A DNA stretch of 64,000 nt. It comes from Acidobacteriota bacterium. Its GTDB lineage: Bacteria; Acidobacteriota; Vicinamibacteria; Vicinamibacterales; JAKQTR01. The stretch is from contig JAKQTR010000038.1 of the NCBI GenBank assembly GCA_029562975.1, positions 1 to 64,000 on the forward strand, in the 5' to 3' direction. The translations under genes and the position numbers were made by a program. Positions within the stretch are counted from its first letter, which is position 1; every line of letters begins with the position of its first letter. Positions 52,587-61,411 of the stretch are shown piece after piece. Under the pieces are notes generated by a model. That model did not search any database and was not told the DNA's origin. It saw nothing but the letters and a program-made list of their open reading frames with translations.

Positions 52587-53403
52587 GCGCGCTGGACTTC
52601 CGGCGACTGTCCGGATGCGTCATGACGAGCACTACGTCGCCTCACTGTCCGCGCCCGCCGGGGCGCCGATTGGGCGGCTGCTATCCATCGACCTGATCGA
52701 CCCGAACCCCGACCAGCCTCGGCAGACCATGGGAGACCTGTCGGAATTGATGGCCTCCATTGCGGAGAAAGGGGTCATCGAGCCCGTCGTCGTGCGCATC
52801 AGGAACGGCCGGTATCAAATCATCGCCGGAGAACGGCGCTACCAGGCCGCCGTCCAGATCGGCCTGAAGGAACTCCCCGTCGTGGTCCGCGACGTCGACG
52901 ACGCCGAGGTCATCGAACTGGCGCTCGTGGAGAACCTCCAGCGCAAAGACCTCACGCCCTTCGAGGAAGCCGACGCGCTGCATAGCCTCGCCGCACGTAG
53001 CGGACTCACTCACGACGACCTGGCCAGGCGCCTGGGGAAGTCCAGGACCGCCGTTTCCGAGTCCATCGCCCTCCACAAGATGCCCGAAGAGGTCAAACAG
53101 CTGTGTCGGCTGGCCGACATTTCGTCTAAGTCATTGCTTTTACAGATAGTTAGACTTGGAAGCACCGCGAAAATGATCGCGATGGTCGAGAAGATGGCCC
53201 GTGAGGGCGATGCCACGCGCGAGAAGCTGCGGAGAGAGACCGCCAAGCCGAAGCGAGGGCGCCCCAGGGCGTTCGTTTTCAATTTCAGGCCGCCGAGCAA
53301 GGCCTTTCGGCTGCACCTGAGTTTCAACAAGAGCCAGGTGGCGCGCGAGGAGATCATCGGCGCTCTCGAATCCATCCTGGCGGACCTGCGGGCGAATTCC
53401 TGA
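52579..53403 (+). CDS. parB: ParB-family partition protein
   Basis: The 274-residue protein, from a GTG overlapping the parA stop, has a ParB/Srx CTPase domain: NPDQPRQTMGDLSEL, PVVVRIRNGRYQIIAGERRYQAA and LALVENLQRKDLTPFEEA. A helix-turn-helix (LTHDDLARRLGKSRTAVSESIALHKMP) follows, and a C-terminal basic/dimerisation part. The CTP-binding motif GERRYQAA is intact. Codons 53119-53160 (residues 181-194) are AT-rich and use rare triplets (TTA, ATA, AGA, CTT), quite unlike neighbouring codons. A parS site could not be found nearby. Confidence 0.92.
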   Translation: MPKRAGLPATVRMRHDEHYVASLSAPAGAPIGRLLSIDLIDPNPDQPRQTMGDLSELMASIAEKGVIEPVVVRIRNGRYQIIAGERRYQAAVQIGLKELPVVVRDVDDAEVIELALVENLQRKDLTPFEEADALHSLAARSGLTHDDLARRLGKSRTAVSESIALHKMPEEVKQLCRLADISSKSLLLQIVRLGSTAKMIAMVEKMAREGDATREKLRRETAKPKRGRPRAFVFNFRPPSKAFRLHLSFNKSQVAREEIIGALESILADLRANS

Positions 53404-53604
53404 AGCGGAGGGCGGGAGGCCGGCGCCTGCAGTCAGCACGTCGATCGCATCGCCAAACGGCGTAGCCGGCAGGCTTGCAGCATCGAACGACACACTCACA
53501 TGACGGCCGGAGCGCCAGCCGCCTCGAGCGGGACCGCGCACGAGTTCCGAGCGGGGGCGGTCTGGAGCGGGCTGGAAGCTGAGGCGAAGGATGAGAGAAC
53601 CAGG

Positions 53605-53631
53605 TATTAGTTAACATAACATATATTATCA
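53605..53631. other. AT-rich island downstream of parAB
   Basis: Twenty-three of 27 bases are A or T, and it contains the palindrome GTTAAC and TATATTAT. Base composition differs sharply from all surrounding sequence. Confidence 0.6.
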
Positions 53632-53802
53632 GACGTCGATGGAATCACGCGGCGGCTGCCCCTGTTGACAACCTGTGAGCGGCCCCCTCCTGCAGATACC
53701 GCCTCCCCGCCTCACCCTAGGCTCGGCAGACCGCTTCGTCCCGGGTGCCGGAACACTGCACGGAACGCCCTGCGAGCCGCCCGCCAGTCCGCGCCCGCCG
53801 TG

Positions 53803-53811
53803 TGGTATCGT
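53803..53811 (+). promoter_or_regulatory. Candidate extended -10 promoter of lptFG
   Basis: TGGTATCGT has the extended TG and keeps T1, A2, T3 and T6 of the -10. It ends 15 nt before the ATG at 53827, so the leader would be about 9 nt. Confidence 0.35.
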
Positions 53812-53826
53812 GGGGCCACTTCGCCC

Positions 53827-56148
53827 ATGCTCGGAGTCCTCGACCGCTACGTCATCCGCTGCGTCATCCCGCCGCTTCTGATGGCGCTCCTGATCTTCAC
53901 CTTCATGCTCGTCATGCCGTTCCTCATGGACATGGCCGAGACGCTCATCTCCAAGGGAGTTCCCTTCCTCGTCGTCCTCTCCCTGATGTGGACGCTGGTG
54001 CCGCAGGCGCTCGCGGTCACGATTCCGATGGCCCTCCTCGTGGGACTCCTCGTGGGCCTGGGCCGCATGTCAGGCGACCGCGAATGGGTCGCCCTGCAAG
54101 CCTGCGGCGTGGGAATCGGGCGGGCCCTCCGACCGGTGCTCCTGCTGGGCGTCATCGCGACCCTGGCGACGCTCTACGTCTACATCTGGTGGGTCCCCGA
54201 CGCCAACCAGACCGCCCGGGAGATCCGCTACAGCGTCGTGGCACAGCTTGTCGAGAGCGAGGTGAAGCCCCGCGTGTTCTTCGACCATTTCCCGAGCCGG
54301 GTCCTGTTCGTGCGCGACGTCCCCTCATCGGGCGGTGTCTGGCGGGACGTCTTCCTGGCGGACACGACCTCTCCCGAAAACCCGGTCGTGTACCTGGCGG
54401 AGCGCGGGCGGATGGTGCTGAACCCGAAGGCGCGGACAGTCCGGCTCGTGCTCGAAGACGGCACCCAGCACACCAGCAAGGCCGGCGCGCCCCAGGACTA
54501 CAGCGTGGCGCGTTACCGGGAGTTGGTGCTGAACCTCGATCCGGAAACGGTCTTTCCGCGGTCCGGGCCGGCCAAGGGCAGCCGCGAGATGACGATCGCC
54601 GAGCTCAAGGCCCTCGTCGCCATGTACAAGGCGCAGAGGGTCTCGACCCACAACGCCGAGATGGAGATCCAGAAGAAGTTCTCGATCCCGGCGGCGTGTC
54701 TGGTGTTCGCGCTGCTTGGCGCGGCGCTGGGCCTGACGACGCGGCGCGACGCGAAGTTCGCCAGCTTCGTCCAGGGCGTCATGCTCATCTACGCCTACTA
54801 CGTGCTGCTGGGCAACGCGCAGTCGGCGGCCAAGGGGGCCTGGGTGCCCGCGTGGCTTGCTACCTGGATCCCCAACCTCGTTCTCGGGGCGCTGGGGGCG
54901 GCGCTGCTGCTGCAGCGCACGCGCCGAGACGCCCGTTGGGCGGCGCCGTGCTGGCGGGCGCTCCGGCGGATGCCCGCGCCGTCGCCGTGGTGGCGCAGGG
55001 CCGCCGCGGCCGGCGGCCGGTGGTCGCGGTCGTGGCAGCTGCGCGTCAACATCCTGGACGGCTACGTGGGCGCGATCTACCTGCGCGTGTTCCTGCTGGC
55101 CGTCGTCGCCCTGCTCGGCCTCTTCGAGCTGTCGAACTTCATCGATCTGTCGGACAAGCTGTTCAAGGGAACGGCGTCGGCCGGCACGCTGGCCGCGTTC
55201 CTGTGGTTCAGAACGCCGCAGTTCCTCCACTGGTGCATCCCCATCGCGGTCCTCCTCGCCGGTTTGGTGACGGTCGGGATTCTGACTCGCACGAGCGAGC
55301 TCGTGGTCATGCGGGCGTGCGGCATCTCGATTTACCGCGCGGCGGCGCCGCTGTTCCTGCTGGCCGTCGCGGCGAGCGGCGTCCTGTTCGCCATGCAGGA
55401 GTACGTGCTGGCGTCGACCAACCGGCGGGCAGACCAGCTCCTGCACGTGATCCGCGGCGGGTCGCCGCGCACCTTCGCCATCCTGGACCGCCAGTGGGTG
55501 GTCGGCCGCAAGGGCGAGATCTACAACTACCTCGCGTTCAACCCGCAGCAGCAGGAGCTCAGCGCGTTCTCGGTGTTCAAGTTTGCGCCGAAGGCGTGGC
55601 GCCTCCAGAGCCGCGCGTTCTACCGCACGGTCGGCTTCAGAGGGCGCGCCACGGGATTCGAAGAGGCGGTGGTCTGGGAAGGCCGGGACGGCTGGGTGCG
55701 CGAGTTCGACCGCCAGTCCGAGGAGCGCGCGTACCGGCCCGCCGGCCATGCGGACCTGCTGATCGAGCCTCCCCAGTACTTCATGACCGAGGACACGGAC
55801 GCCGAGCGCATGACCTACGCGGAGCTGACGCGCTACATCGTCGAGCTGCGCGCGAGCGGCATCGACGTCACGCGCTACGAGGTGGAGCTCCACCGGAAAG
55901 TGTCGTTTCCGTGGGTCACGATCATCATGACCCTCATCGCCGTGCCCTTCGGCGTGACGACCGGACGTCGCGGGGCGATGTACGGCATCGGGCTCGGGCT
56001 CGTGCTGGCCGTCGGCTACTGGTTCGCCACGAGCGTGTTCGGGGCGATCGGCGCCAGCGGCGTCATGCCGCCGGCGCTGGGCGCGTGGGCGCCCAACCTG
56101 CTCTTCTCGGCGGCGGCCGGGTACTTGCTCCTGACCGTTCGCACGTGA
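53827..56148 (+). CDS. lptFG: Fused LptF-LptG lipopolysaccharide export permease
   Basis: The 773-residue protein contains two YjgP/YjgQ permease domains end to end. Domain 1 (about 1-360) begins LGVLDRYVIRCVIPPLLMALL, has the paired membrane helices, a periplasmic jellyroll and closing helices. A basic linker (about 360-400; RTRRDARW...PSPWWRR) leads to domain 2 (about 400-773), which begins WQLRVNILDGYVGAIYLRVFLL and repeats the layout with ELVVMRACGISIYRAA, the coupling helix. Normally LptF and LptG are two proteins of about 360 residues each. With LptB (35083-35808) this would make the inner-membrane LPS extractor. The ATG at 53827 gives the family N-terminus. Confidence 0.9.
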   Translation: MLGVLDRYVIRCVIPPLLMALLIFTFMLVMPFLMDMAETLISKGVPFLVVLSLMWTLVPQALAVTIPMALLVGLLVGLGRMSGDREWVALQACGVGIGRALRPVLLLGVIATLATLYVYIWWVPDANQTAREIRYSVVAQLVESEVKPRVFFDHFPSRVLFVRDVPSSGGVWRDVFLADTTSPENPVVYLAERGRMVLNPKARTVRLVLEDGTQHTSKAGAPQDYSVARYRELVLNLDPETVFPRSGPAKGSREMTIAELKALVAMYKAQRVSTHNAEMEIQKKFSIPAACLVFALLGAALGLTTRRDAKFASFVQGVMLIYAYYVLLGNAQSAAKGAWVPAWLATWIPNLVLGALGAALLLQRTRRDARWAAPCWRALRRMPAPSPWWRRAAAAGGRWSRSWQLRVNILDGYVGAIYLRVFLLAVVALLGLFELSNFIDLSDKLFKGTASAGTLAAFLWFRTPQFLHWCIPIAVLLAGLVTVGILTRTSELVVMRACGISIYRAAAPLFLLAVAASGVLFAMQEYVLASTNRRADQLLHVIRGGSPRTFAILDRQWVVGRKGEIYNYLAFNPQQQELSAFSVFKFAPKAWRLQSRAFYRTVGFRGRATGFEEAVVWEGRDGWVREFDRQSEERAYRPAGHADLLIEPPQYFMTEDTDAERMTYAELTRYIVELRASGIDVTRYEVELHRKVSFPWVTIIMTLIAVPFGVTTGRRGAMYGIGLGLVLAVGYWFATSVFGAIGASGVMPPALGAWAPNLLFSAAAGYLLLTVRT

Positions 56149-56175
56149 CGCGGCAGGGATCGCCCGCCGGCCCGG

Positions 56176-57864
56176 TCACCGCTCGGTGCGCAGGCCCTCG
56201 ATCCAGGCGACTCCCCCGTCTCCGGCCCTGGCGTTCACGGTGTCGAACACCAGCAGCAGCGACTCGATGCGGCGCGGGTCGAAGGCGAGGCGCTCGCCGG
56301 CGCCTGCCGTGCGCATGCTCTCGAGGGGCACAACGATGTCGCGCGGGTCGGTGTCGAGATACACCGAGCGCTGCCAGCGCCGCTCGACGCCGCGCTCAAC
56401 GGTGCGGACCTGCACGGACATCCGCAGCGGCCGGCTGGCGGCGGCCCGGAACGCGAGCTGCGCCGCGTCGCGAAGCGGGCCGACGTCGCGGGTGACGAAC
56501 GCGACGAACGGGCTCGCCTGCCCGGCCCCGAGCCGGAAGCGGAATGTTCGCCTGAGCAGCTCGCCTGCCGGCGACGCGAGCGCGCCCGTCGATGACGGGT
56601 CTTTCTCGACGTCCCACGACCCTGGGGGCCACACGAGCCGGTCGCGCACCGGCGGGCGTTCCGGGCGGCTCGGCGGACCCAGGGGCCCGCCCACGTAGAT
56701 CGGATTGCTCACGATCCACGGCAGCGCGGGCCGGCCGGGGCTGCCCGGGACGTGGGCCTCGACGCGGTAGACGCCGGGCCGGCTCCCTCGCCACGTCAAG
56801 CCCGGCCCCGGCGCCGACGTGACGAGGGAGCCGTTCCCGACGAGCGACAGCGAGCTGCCCGGCGGACCGTTGATCCGGGCGCGGATCGTGACCTCCCCCG
56901 CGAACGCGAGCCGGTCACCCTGGCGCGCGACGCGCCCGCCGGACTCGGCGGTGAGTTCAAGGAACGCGGGGCCAGCGACGGCGTCGATCGCCGTGTACAC
57001 GTGTCCGGCGCGCATCGCCGCTACCACCGCCGCGGCGTCCGCTTCGGCGTCGCCGGAGAGCGGCGCGGGCAGCTCGACTCCCAGAGAGAACGCCCGGAAC
57101 GCCGCCTCGTACGACGGCGCCTTGATGTAGCACGCCTCGTCGTACGGGGCGGTCTTGCCGCCGAAGCCCAACCGCGCGTGGGCGTCAGCGCCCGCCAGCC
57201 CAACGACAGGGCGAGCCTGCGCGAGGCGGTCCCAGCGCCGGATCGTGCCCTCGGGGCGATCGAACAGGGAGACAACCGTTTCGGCAGGCCGCCAGGGGTA
57301 GTGCAAGAGCGCGGGCAGCAGCCTCCAGCGCGCTTCGTCGCGCCACTCGGAGTCCGCGTTGAGCCACTCGATCGCGTCGACGGGCGCGTCCCACTCGTCC
57401 CACCGCAGCGCGGGTTTCGGGGAGTCCGGATGCGCCACCACGCCGAATCCGCCGAGGCGCGCGACGTCCTCGACGACATCGCGCGGTTCGCCCCCGAGCG
57501 GGTACGGGGCGGGCGCCATGCCGATTGCCGCATAGTGGCCGCCGGTGGTGCTGATCTCGACGCCCTCGACGCACAGCACCGGGCCGATGTAGCGCGGGGG
57601 CGCTGTGCGGCGGAAGCCGTCGCCGTGATCGGTCAGGATCACGAACCGGAGGCCCGCGCGCGCGGCCGCGGCCGCGATGTCCGTCGCCGAGCCGGTGCCG
57701 TCCGACGCGCGTGAGTGCACGTGATAGGCGCCGCGCACGACGAAAGGGCCGCCGGCGGCTTCCCCGCCGGCGAGGCGGACCGCCCGGGGCGGCATCGTGG
57801 CTGCGGCCCAGGCGGCGATGGCCGCGGCAACGGCGGAGGCGGCGAATGCGATGCGACGAGCCAT
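56176..57864 (-). CDS. Exported PHP-domain metal-dependent hydrolase
   Basis: The 562-residue protein has an N-terminal signal or anchor (about 5-24) and a PHP domain (about 45-290). Metal-site motifs are in order: [12 protein letters not shown] (His48, His50), ILTDHGDG (Asp79, His80), CVEGVEIS (Glu103), [10 protein letters not shown], and [13 protein letters not shown]. This fold is a phosphoesterase of the polymerase/histidinol-phosphatase type. The 250-residue C-terminus is beta-rich without a name I can give. An extracytoplasmic phosphoesterase or nuclease is likely. It is 24 nt downstream of xerD on the same strand. Confidence 0.8.
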   Translation of the reverse strand: MARRIAFAASAVAAAIAAWAAATMPPRAVRLAGGEAAGGPFVVRGAYHVHSRASDGTGSATDIAAAAARAGLRFVILTDHGDGFRRTAPPRYIGPVLCVEGVEISTTGGHYAAIGMAPAPYPLGGEPRDVVEDVARLGGFGVVAHPDSPKPALRWDEWDAPVDAIEWLNADSEWRDEARWRLLPALLHYPWRPAETVVSLFDRPEGTIRRWDRLAQARPVVGLAGADAHARLGFGGKTAPYDEACYIKAPSYEAAFRAFSLGVELPAPLSGDAEADAAAVVAAMRAGHVYTAIDAVAGPAFLELTAESGGRVARQGDRLAFAGEVTIRARINGPPGSSLSLVGNGSLVTSAPGPGLTWRGSRPGVYRVEAHVPGSPGRPALPWIVSNPIYVGGPLGPPSRPERPPVRDRLVWPPGSWDVEKDPSSTGALASPAGELLRRTFRFRLGAGQASPFVAFVTRDVGPLRDAAQLAFRAAASRPLRMSVQVRTVERGVERRWQRSVYLDTDPRDIVVPLESMRTAGAGERLAFDPRRIESLLLVFDTVNARAGDGGVAWIEGLRTER

Positions 57865-57888
57865 CGAGGCTGGACTCCCCGCTCGATC

Positions 57889-58878
57889 CTACCGCCTCGG
57901 GTGGAATCGGTCATACACCGCGCGCATGCGCGCCTCGTGGACGTGCGTGTAGATTTGGGTGGTGGACACGTCGGCGTGGCCGAGCATCAGCTGGATGGCC
58001 CGGAGATCGGCGCCGTGCTCCAGCAGATGGGTGGCGAAGGAGTGCCGAAGTACGTGCGGGCTGACCTCGCCCATCAGGCCGGCCTGCCGGGCGTAGCCCT
58101 TCAGCAGCTTCCAGAACCCGACTCGTGTCAGCGCCCCTCCCCTCGCGTTTAGGAACAGCCGCGGCGGGGACGAAGGGCGAGCCAGTTCCGGCCTGGCCCG
58201 GGCCTGGTACTGGCGCAGGCACGAGACGGCGCGGTCTCCCAGGGGGACGAGGCGCTGCCTGCCGCCTTTCCCCGTGCACGTCAGGTAGCCGCCCGAGAGG
58301 CTCACGTCACGCGCGCGCAGGCCGACGAGCTCCGACACGCGCAAGCCGGTCGCATACAGCACCTCGATCATGGCCCGGTCGCGGAGCCCCAGCGGCGTCG
58401 AGATGTCGGGCCGGTCGATCAGGCGGTCGACCTCGTCCGAGGAGAGGTACTTGGGGAGCGCGGGCCAGGGCCGGGCGCCCTGCAGGTCTTCGGCCGGGCT
58501 CGCGGGCAGGGAGCCTTCGCGGACGAGGTAGCGGTAGAACCCGCGGACGGCGGCAACGGCGCGGGCGGCGGACCGCGGCGAGAGGCCGCCGGACAGGAGG
58601 CCGCGCACGAAGGCTTCGAGCTGGGGCCGTGTGAGGCGTTCCAAACCGGTGTCCGCGCCGGCAGCGTGGGCCGCGAGCCTGGCGAGATCGCGCGCGTAGC
58701 TCTCGACGGAGTTCGCCGCCAGGCGGCGGTCCACTCTCAGGTAGTCGAGGTAGGCGCTAATCAGGCGAGCGGACTCGGGCCCTGCAGGTGCGCCTGCCCC
58801 CCCTCCGGCGGGTTTGACAGAGGTACCCCCGGGCGCTAGTATCGGCCGTCGCGCCTTCGCGAATCCGGGATACGCCAT
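57889..58878 (-). CDS. xerD: Tyrosine recombinase XerD
   Basis: From the ATG at 58878 the protein is 329 residues. It has an N-terminal SAM-like core-binding domain (about 35-125; [30 protein letters not shown]) and a catalytic domain with all residues present: Arg180 ([12 protein letters not shown]), Lys204, His275 and Arg278 ([12 protein letters not shown]), His301 and Tyr310 ([13 protein letters not shown]). It resolves chromosome dimers at dif with XerC. The start codon shares CATG with the murQ ATG on the opposite strand, and the first 30 residues have no counterpart in typical XerD. A separate xerC is not seen here; XerC identity is possible. Confidence 0.9.
   Translation of the reverse strand: MAYPGFAKARRPILAPGGTSVKPAGGGAGAPAGPESARLISAYLDYLRVDRRLAANSVESYARDLARLAAHAAGADTGLERLTRPQLEAFVRGLLSGGLSPRSAARAVAAVRGFYRYLVREGSLPASPAEDLQGARPWPALPKYLSSDEVDRLIDRPDISTPLGLRDRAMIEVLYATGLRVSELVGLRARDVSLSGGYLTCTGKGGRQRLVPLGDRAVSCLRQYQARARPELARPSSPPRLFLNARGGALTRVGFWKLLKGYARQAGLMGEVSPHVLRHSFATHLLEHGADLRAIQLMLGHADVSTTQIYTHVHEARMRAVYDRFHPRR
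58814..58842 (+). promoter_or_regulatory. Promoter of the murQ operon
   Basis: TTGACA (58814-58819), 17-nt spacer, TAGTAT (58837-58842; mismatches at two positions). Transcription would begin near 58849 and give a leader of about 28 nt to the murQ ATG. It lies over the N-terminal codons of the divergent xerD. Confidence 0.55.
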
Positions 58879-59833
58879 GACGCTCCAGTCCAGGTGGCAG
58901 CAGCTGCCCACAGAAGCCATCAACCCGGCCAGCCTCGCGATCGACCAGTTCTCGTCGGCCGAAATCATCGACGTCATGCTGGGCGAGGACCGCCGGATGC
59001 TGGCGGCGGTGGCGCGCGAGCGCGAGCGCATCGCGCTTGCTGTGGACATTATCACTCAGTGCCTGCGCAAAGGGGGCCGTCTCGTGTTCGTGGGTGCGGG
59101 CACGAGCGGCCGGCTCGGCATCCTGGAGGCCGCGGAGATCCCGCCGACCTTCGGCGCCAGGCCGGACCTGGTGCAGGCGGTCATCGCCGGCGGCAAGTCC
59201 GCGATGGCGGTGGCCCGCGAAGGCCTCGAGGATCGGTTCGACGAAGGGGCGCGCTCGGTGTCGCGCCTGCGGCCGACGAAGCGGGACGCGTTCGTCGGCG
59301 TGTCGGCGAGCGGCATCACCCCGTACGTGCGCGGCGGCCTCTCGGTGGCCCGGAAGGCCGGGGCGCGCATCATCTTCGTGACCTGCGATCCGGCTGCGGA
59401 GCTGCAGACCTACGTGGACCTGACGATTGCCATGGGCGTGGGGCCGGAGGTCATCGCCGGGTGCACCCAGCTGAAGGCCGGCAGCGCCACGAAGCTCGTG
59501 CTGAACATGCTGACGACTGCCTCGATGATCCGGGTCGGCAAGACCTGGGGCAACCTGATGGTGGACGTGCAGCCGACGTCGGAGAAGCTCAAGGACCGCG
59601 CGCGGCGGATCCTGATGATTGCAACCGGGGTGGGTCGGGAGGACGCCGACAGGCTGCTGCGGCGCGCCCACGCGAACCTGAAGGTCGCCATCGTCATGCA
59701 GAAGACGGGTCTGCCCTACTCCAAAGCCCTGACGCGCCTGCGGCGCGCCGGCGGGTTCGTGCGCGAGGCCGTCGGCGAGGACATCGCGCCGCGCCTGCGG
59801 GACCTGCTCGGCGCGGACGCCGCGAAGGACTGA
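58877..59833 (+). CDS. murQ: N-acetylmuramic acid 6-phosphate etherase
   Basis: The 318-residue protein is a SIS-fold lyase. It begins LQSRWQQLPTEAINPASLAIDQ and has GAGTSGRLGILEAAEIPPTFG (about 76-96), VIAGGKSAMAVAREGLEDR and STVT-type GVSASGITPYVRGGL. It cleaves MurNAc-6-phosphate to GlcNAc-6-phosphate and lactate in wall recycling. ATG 58877 is supported by the promoter and the family N-terminus; the frame upstream to 58814 is not translated because it starts before the transcription start. A symporter and serine hydrolase follow on the same strand. Confidence 0.95.
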   Translation: MTLQSRWQQLPTEAINPASLAIDQFSSAEIIDVMLGEDRRMLAAVARERERIALAVDIITQCLRKGGRLVFVGAGTSGRLGILEAAEIPPTFGARPDLVQAVIAGGKSAMAVAREGLEDRFDEGARSVSRLRPTKRDAFVGVSASGITPYVRGGLSVARKAGARIIFVTCDPAAELQTYVDLTIAMGVGPEVIAGCTQLKAGSATKLVLNMLTTASMIRVGKTWGNLMVDVQPTSEKLKDRARRILMIATGVGREDADRLLRRAHANLKVAIVMQKTGLPYSKALTRLRRAGGFVREAVGEDIAPRLRDLLGADAAKD

Positions 59834-59887
59834 GTCGGGGCCGCCGGGCCGGCCGCGACCTGCCCGCTCCCGGAGGATTCGCGCCTC

Positions 59888-61411
59888 ATGCACCTTGTGG
59901 ATCTCGCCGTCATTCTGGTCTACCTCGCGGGGACCGTGGCTTTCGGCGCCTGGTTCGCCCGCAGCCAGCGGGACGTCAAGGACTACTTCGTCGGCGGACG
60001 CCGCGTGCCGTGGTGGGCCATCATGGGCTCGATCGTGGCGACCGAGACGAGCACCGTGACGTTCATCAGCGTGCCCGGGGTCGCCTTCACCGGGAACATG
60101 ACCTTCCTCCAGCTGGTCATGGGCTACATGATCGGCCGCGTGATCGTGTGCGTCGTGTTCGTGCCGGCGTACTTCAGGGGCGAGCTGCTGACCGTCTACC
60201 AGATTCTCGGCACGCGGTTCGGGACGGCGGTGAAGAGGCTGGCGGCGGGCCTGTTTCTGCTGACGCGCAGCCTGGCGGACGGCGTGCGCCTGTTCGCGAC
60301 CGGCCTCGTGCTCGCGGCCTTGCTCATCGCGATGCCCGGCACCGAGGGCCTGGCCCGGTCGGTCGCCCCCGCCCTCCCGCCGACGATCACGGTGCTACTG
60401 GCCTCGGTAGCCGTGATGGGGCTCACGACCATCGTCTACACGTACCTCGGCGGCATGAGCGCCGTGATCTGGACCGATGTGGTCCAGCTCGTCGTCTATC
60501 TCGTGGGCGCCGGCATGGCTGCGATCATCCTCGTCGAGCGCATCCCCGGGGGGTGGGCCGAGGTCGTGCGCGCGGGCGGGGCTGCCGGCAAGTTCACGGT
60601 GTTCGACTTCACCTGGGACGTGGCGAGAAGCTACACGTTCTGGTCCGGCGTGGTGGGCGGAGCGTTCCTGACGACGGCGACCCACGGCACGGACCAGCTG
60701 ATGGTGCAGCGGTACCTCTGCAGCAGCTCGCCGAACCAGGCGCGCGTGGCGCTCTTGACCAGCGGCGCGGTCGTCTTCGCGCAGTTCACGCTGTTCCTGC
60801 TCATCGGCGTCATGCTGTTCGTCTTCTACAGCGGGCCCGGCGCGTCCGAGGTGGCGGCCTTCACCCTGAACGGGCAGATCCAGAGCGACCGCGTCTTCCC
60901 CCATTTCATCGTCAGCCATCTGCCGAGCGGCGTCGTCGGGCTCGTCGTCGCAGCCGTCTTCGCCGCCGCGATGTCCACGCTGGCCTCGTCGCTCAACTCG
61001 TCGGCCGCGACGACGGTGGCGGACTTCTACATGCCGTGGCGGCGCCAGGCGTCGGACGCGCACTACCTCAGGGTCTCCAAGGCGCTGACGGCCTTCTGGG
61101 GCGCCGTCCAGATCGCCGTGGCCGTCGCCGCGATCCAGTTCTCGACGCGGGCCGTGGACGAGGTGCTGGGCATCGCGTCGTTCACGAACGGGATCATCCT
61201 GGGCGTCTTCCTGCTTGGCACCTTCGCGCCGTCGGTCGGGCAGCGATCCGCGTTCGCGGGCGTCGTGGCCGGTACGGCGATCATGCTGGCCGTGAAGCTC
61301 CTGCAGCTGACGTCGTGGCAGTGGTACGTGCTGGTCGGATCGGCGGCGACGTTCGCAGTAGGCCTCGCGGCGAGCCGTGCGTATCCCGAGGGCGAAGGCC
61401 GAAGACCGTGA
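59888..61411 (+). CDS. Sodium:solute symporter (SSS) family transporter
   Basis: The 507-residue protein has about 13 membrane segments. Signature SSS elements are present: [27 protein letters not shown] (sodium-site helix), [18 protein letters not shown] and [20 protein letters not shown]. Such proteins import sugars, amino acids or sialic acid using sodium. Between murQ (54 nt upstream) and an overlapping serine hydrolase it is a good candidate for MurNAc or muropeptide import, like MurT of Tannerella; substrate is inferred from context only. Confidence 0.88.
   Translation: MHLVDLAVILVYLAGTVAFGAWFARSQRDVKDYFVGGRRVPWWAIMGSIVATETSTVTFISVPGVAFTGNMTFLQLVMGYMIGRVIVCVVFVPAYFRGELLTVYQILGTRFGTAVKRLAAGLFLLTRSLADGVRLFATGLVLAALLIAMPGTEGLARSVAPALPPTITVLLASVAVMGLTTIVYTYLGGMSAVIWTDVVQLVVYLVGAGMAAIILVERIPGGWAEVVRAGGAAGKFTVFDFTWDVARSYTFWSGVVGGAFLTTATHGTDQLMVQRYLCSSSPNQARVALLTSGAVVFAQFTLFLLIGVMLFVFYSGPGASEVAAFTLNGQIQSDRVFPHFIVSHLPSGVVGLVVAAVFAAAMSTLASSLNSSAATTVADFYMPWRRQASDAHYLRVSKALTAFWGAVQIAVAVAAIQFSTRAVDEVLGIASFTNGIILGVFLLGTFAPSVGQRSAFAGVVAGTAIMLAVKLLQLTSWQWYVLVGSAATFAVGLAASRAYPEGEGRRP

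Larger units (their letters stand above)
53404..53826. other. 423-nt spacer with an AT-rich island, parB to lptFG
   Basis: No gene is supported here. Its main feature is a 27-nt AT-rich run at 53605-53631 (TATTAGTTAACATAACATAT and onward) in otherwise G+C-rich DNA, about 200 nt after parB. A TTGACA at 53665-53670 has no -10 partner, and a TGGTATCGT box at 53803-53811 serves the next gene. The island could be a protein-binding or melting site; no DnaA boxes or parS were recognised. Confidence 0.5.

Noticed and set aside
53404-53617. Minus-strand open frame after parB (88 codons)
   Set aside because: Arg/Pro/Cys-rich translation, no ribosome site and no family; it overlaps the end of parB.
53605-53640. 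The AT-rich island as a replication origin
   Set aside because: I found no DnaA box of the TTATNCACA type nearby and no origin genes around it.
53665-53693. TTGACA at 53665-53670 as a promoter
   Set aside because: No -10-like hexamer lies 16-18 nt downstream (the position reads TCCTGC).
58894-61407. Very long upstream extension of the serine hydrolase frame through murQ and the symporter
   Set aside because: The extension lies in other frames of well-recognised genes; the GTG at 61408 overlaps the symporter stop and begins the hydrolase.
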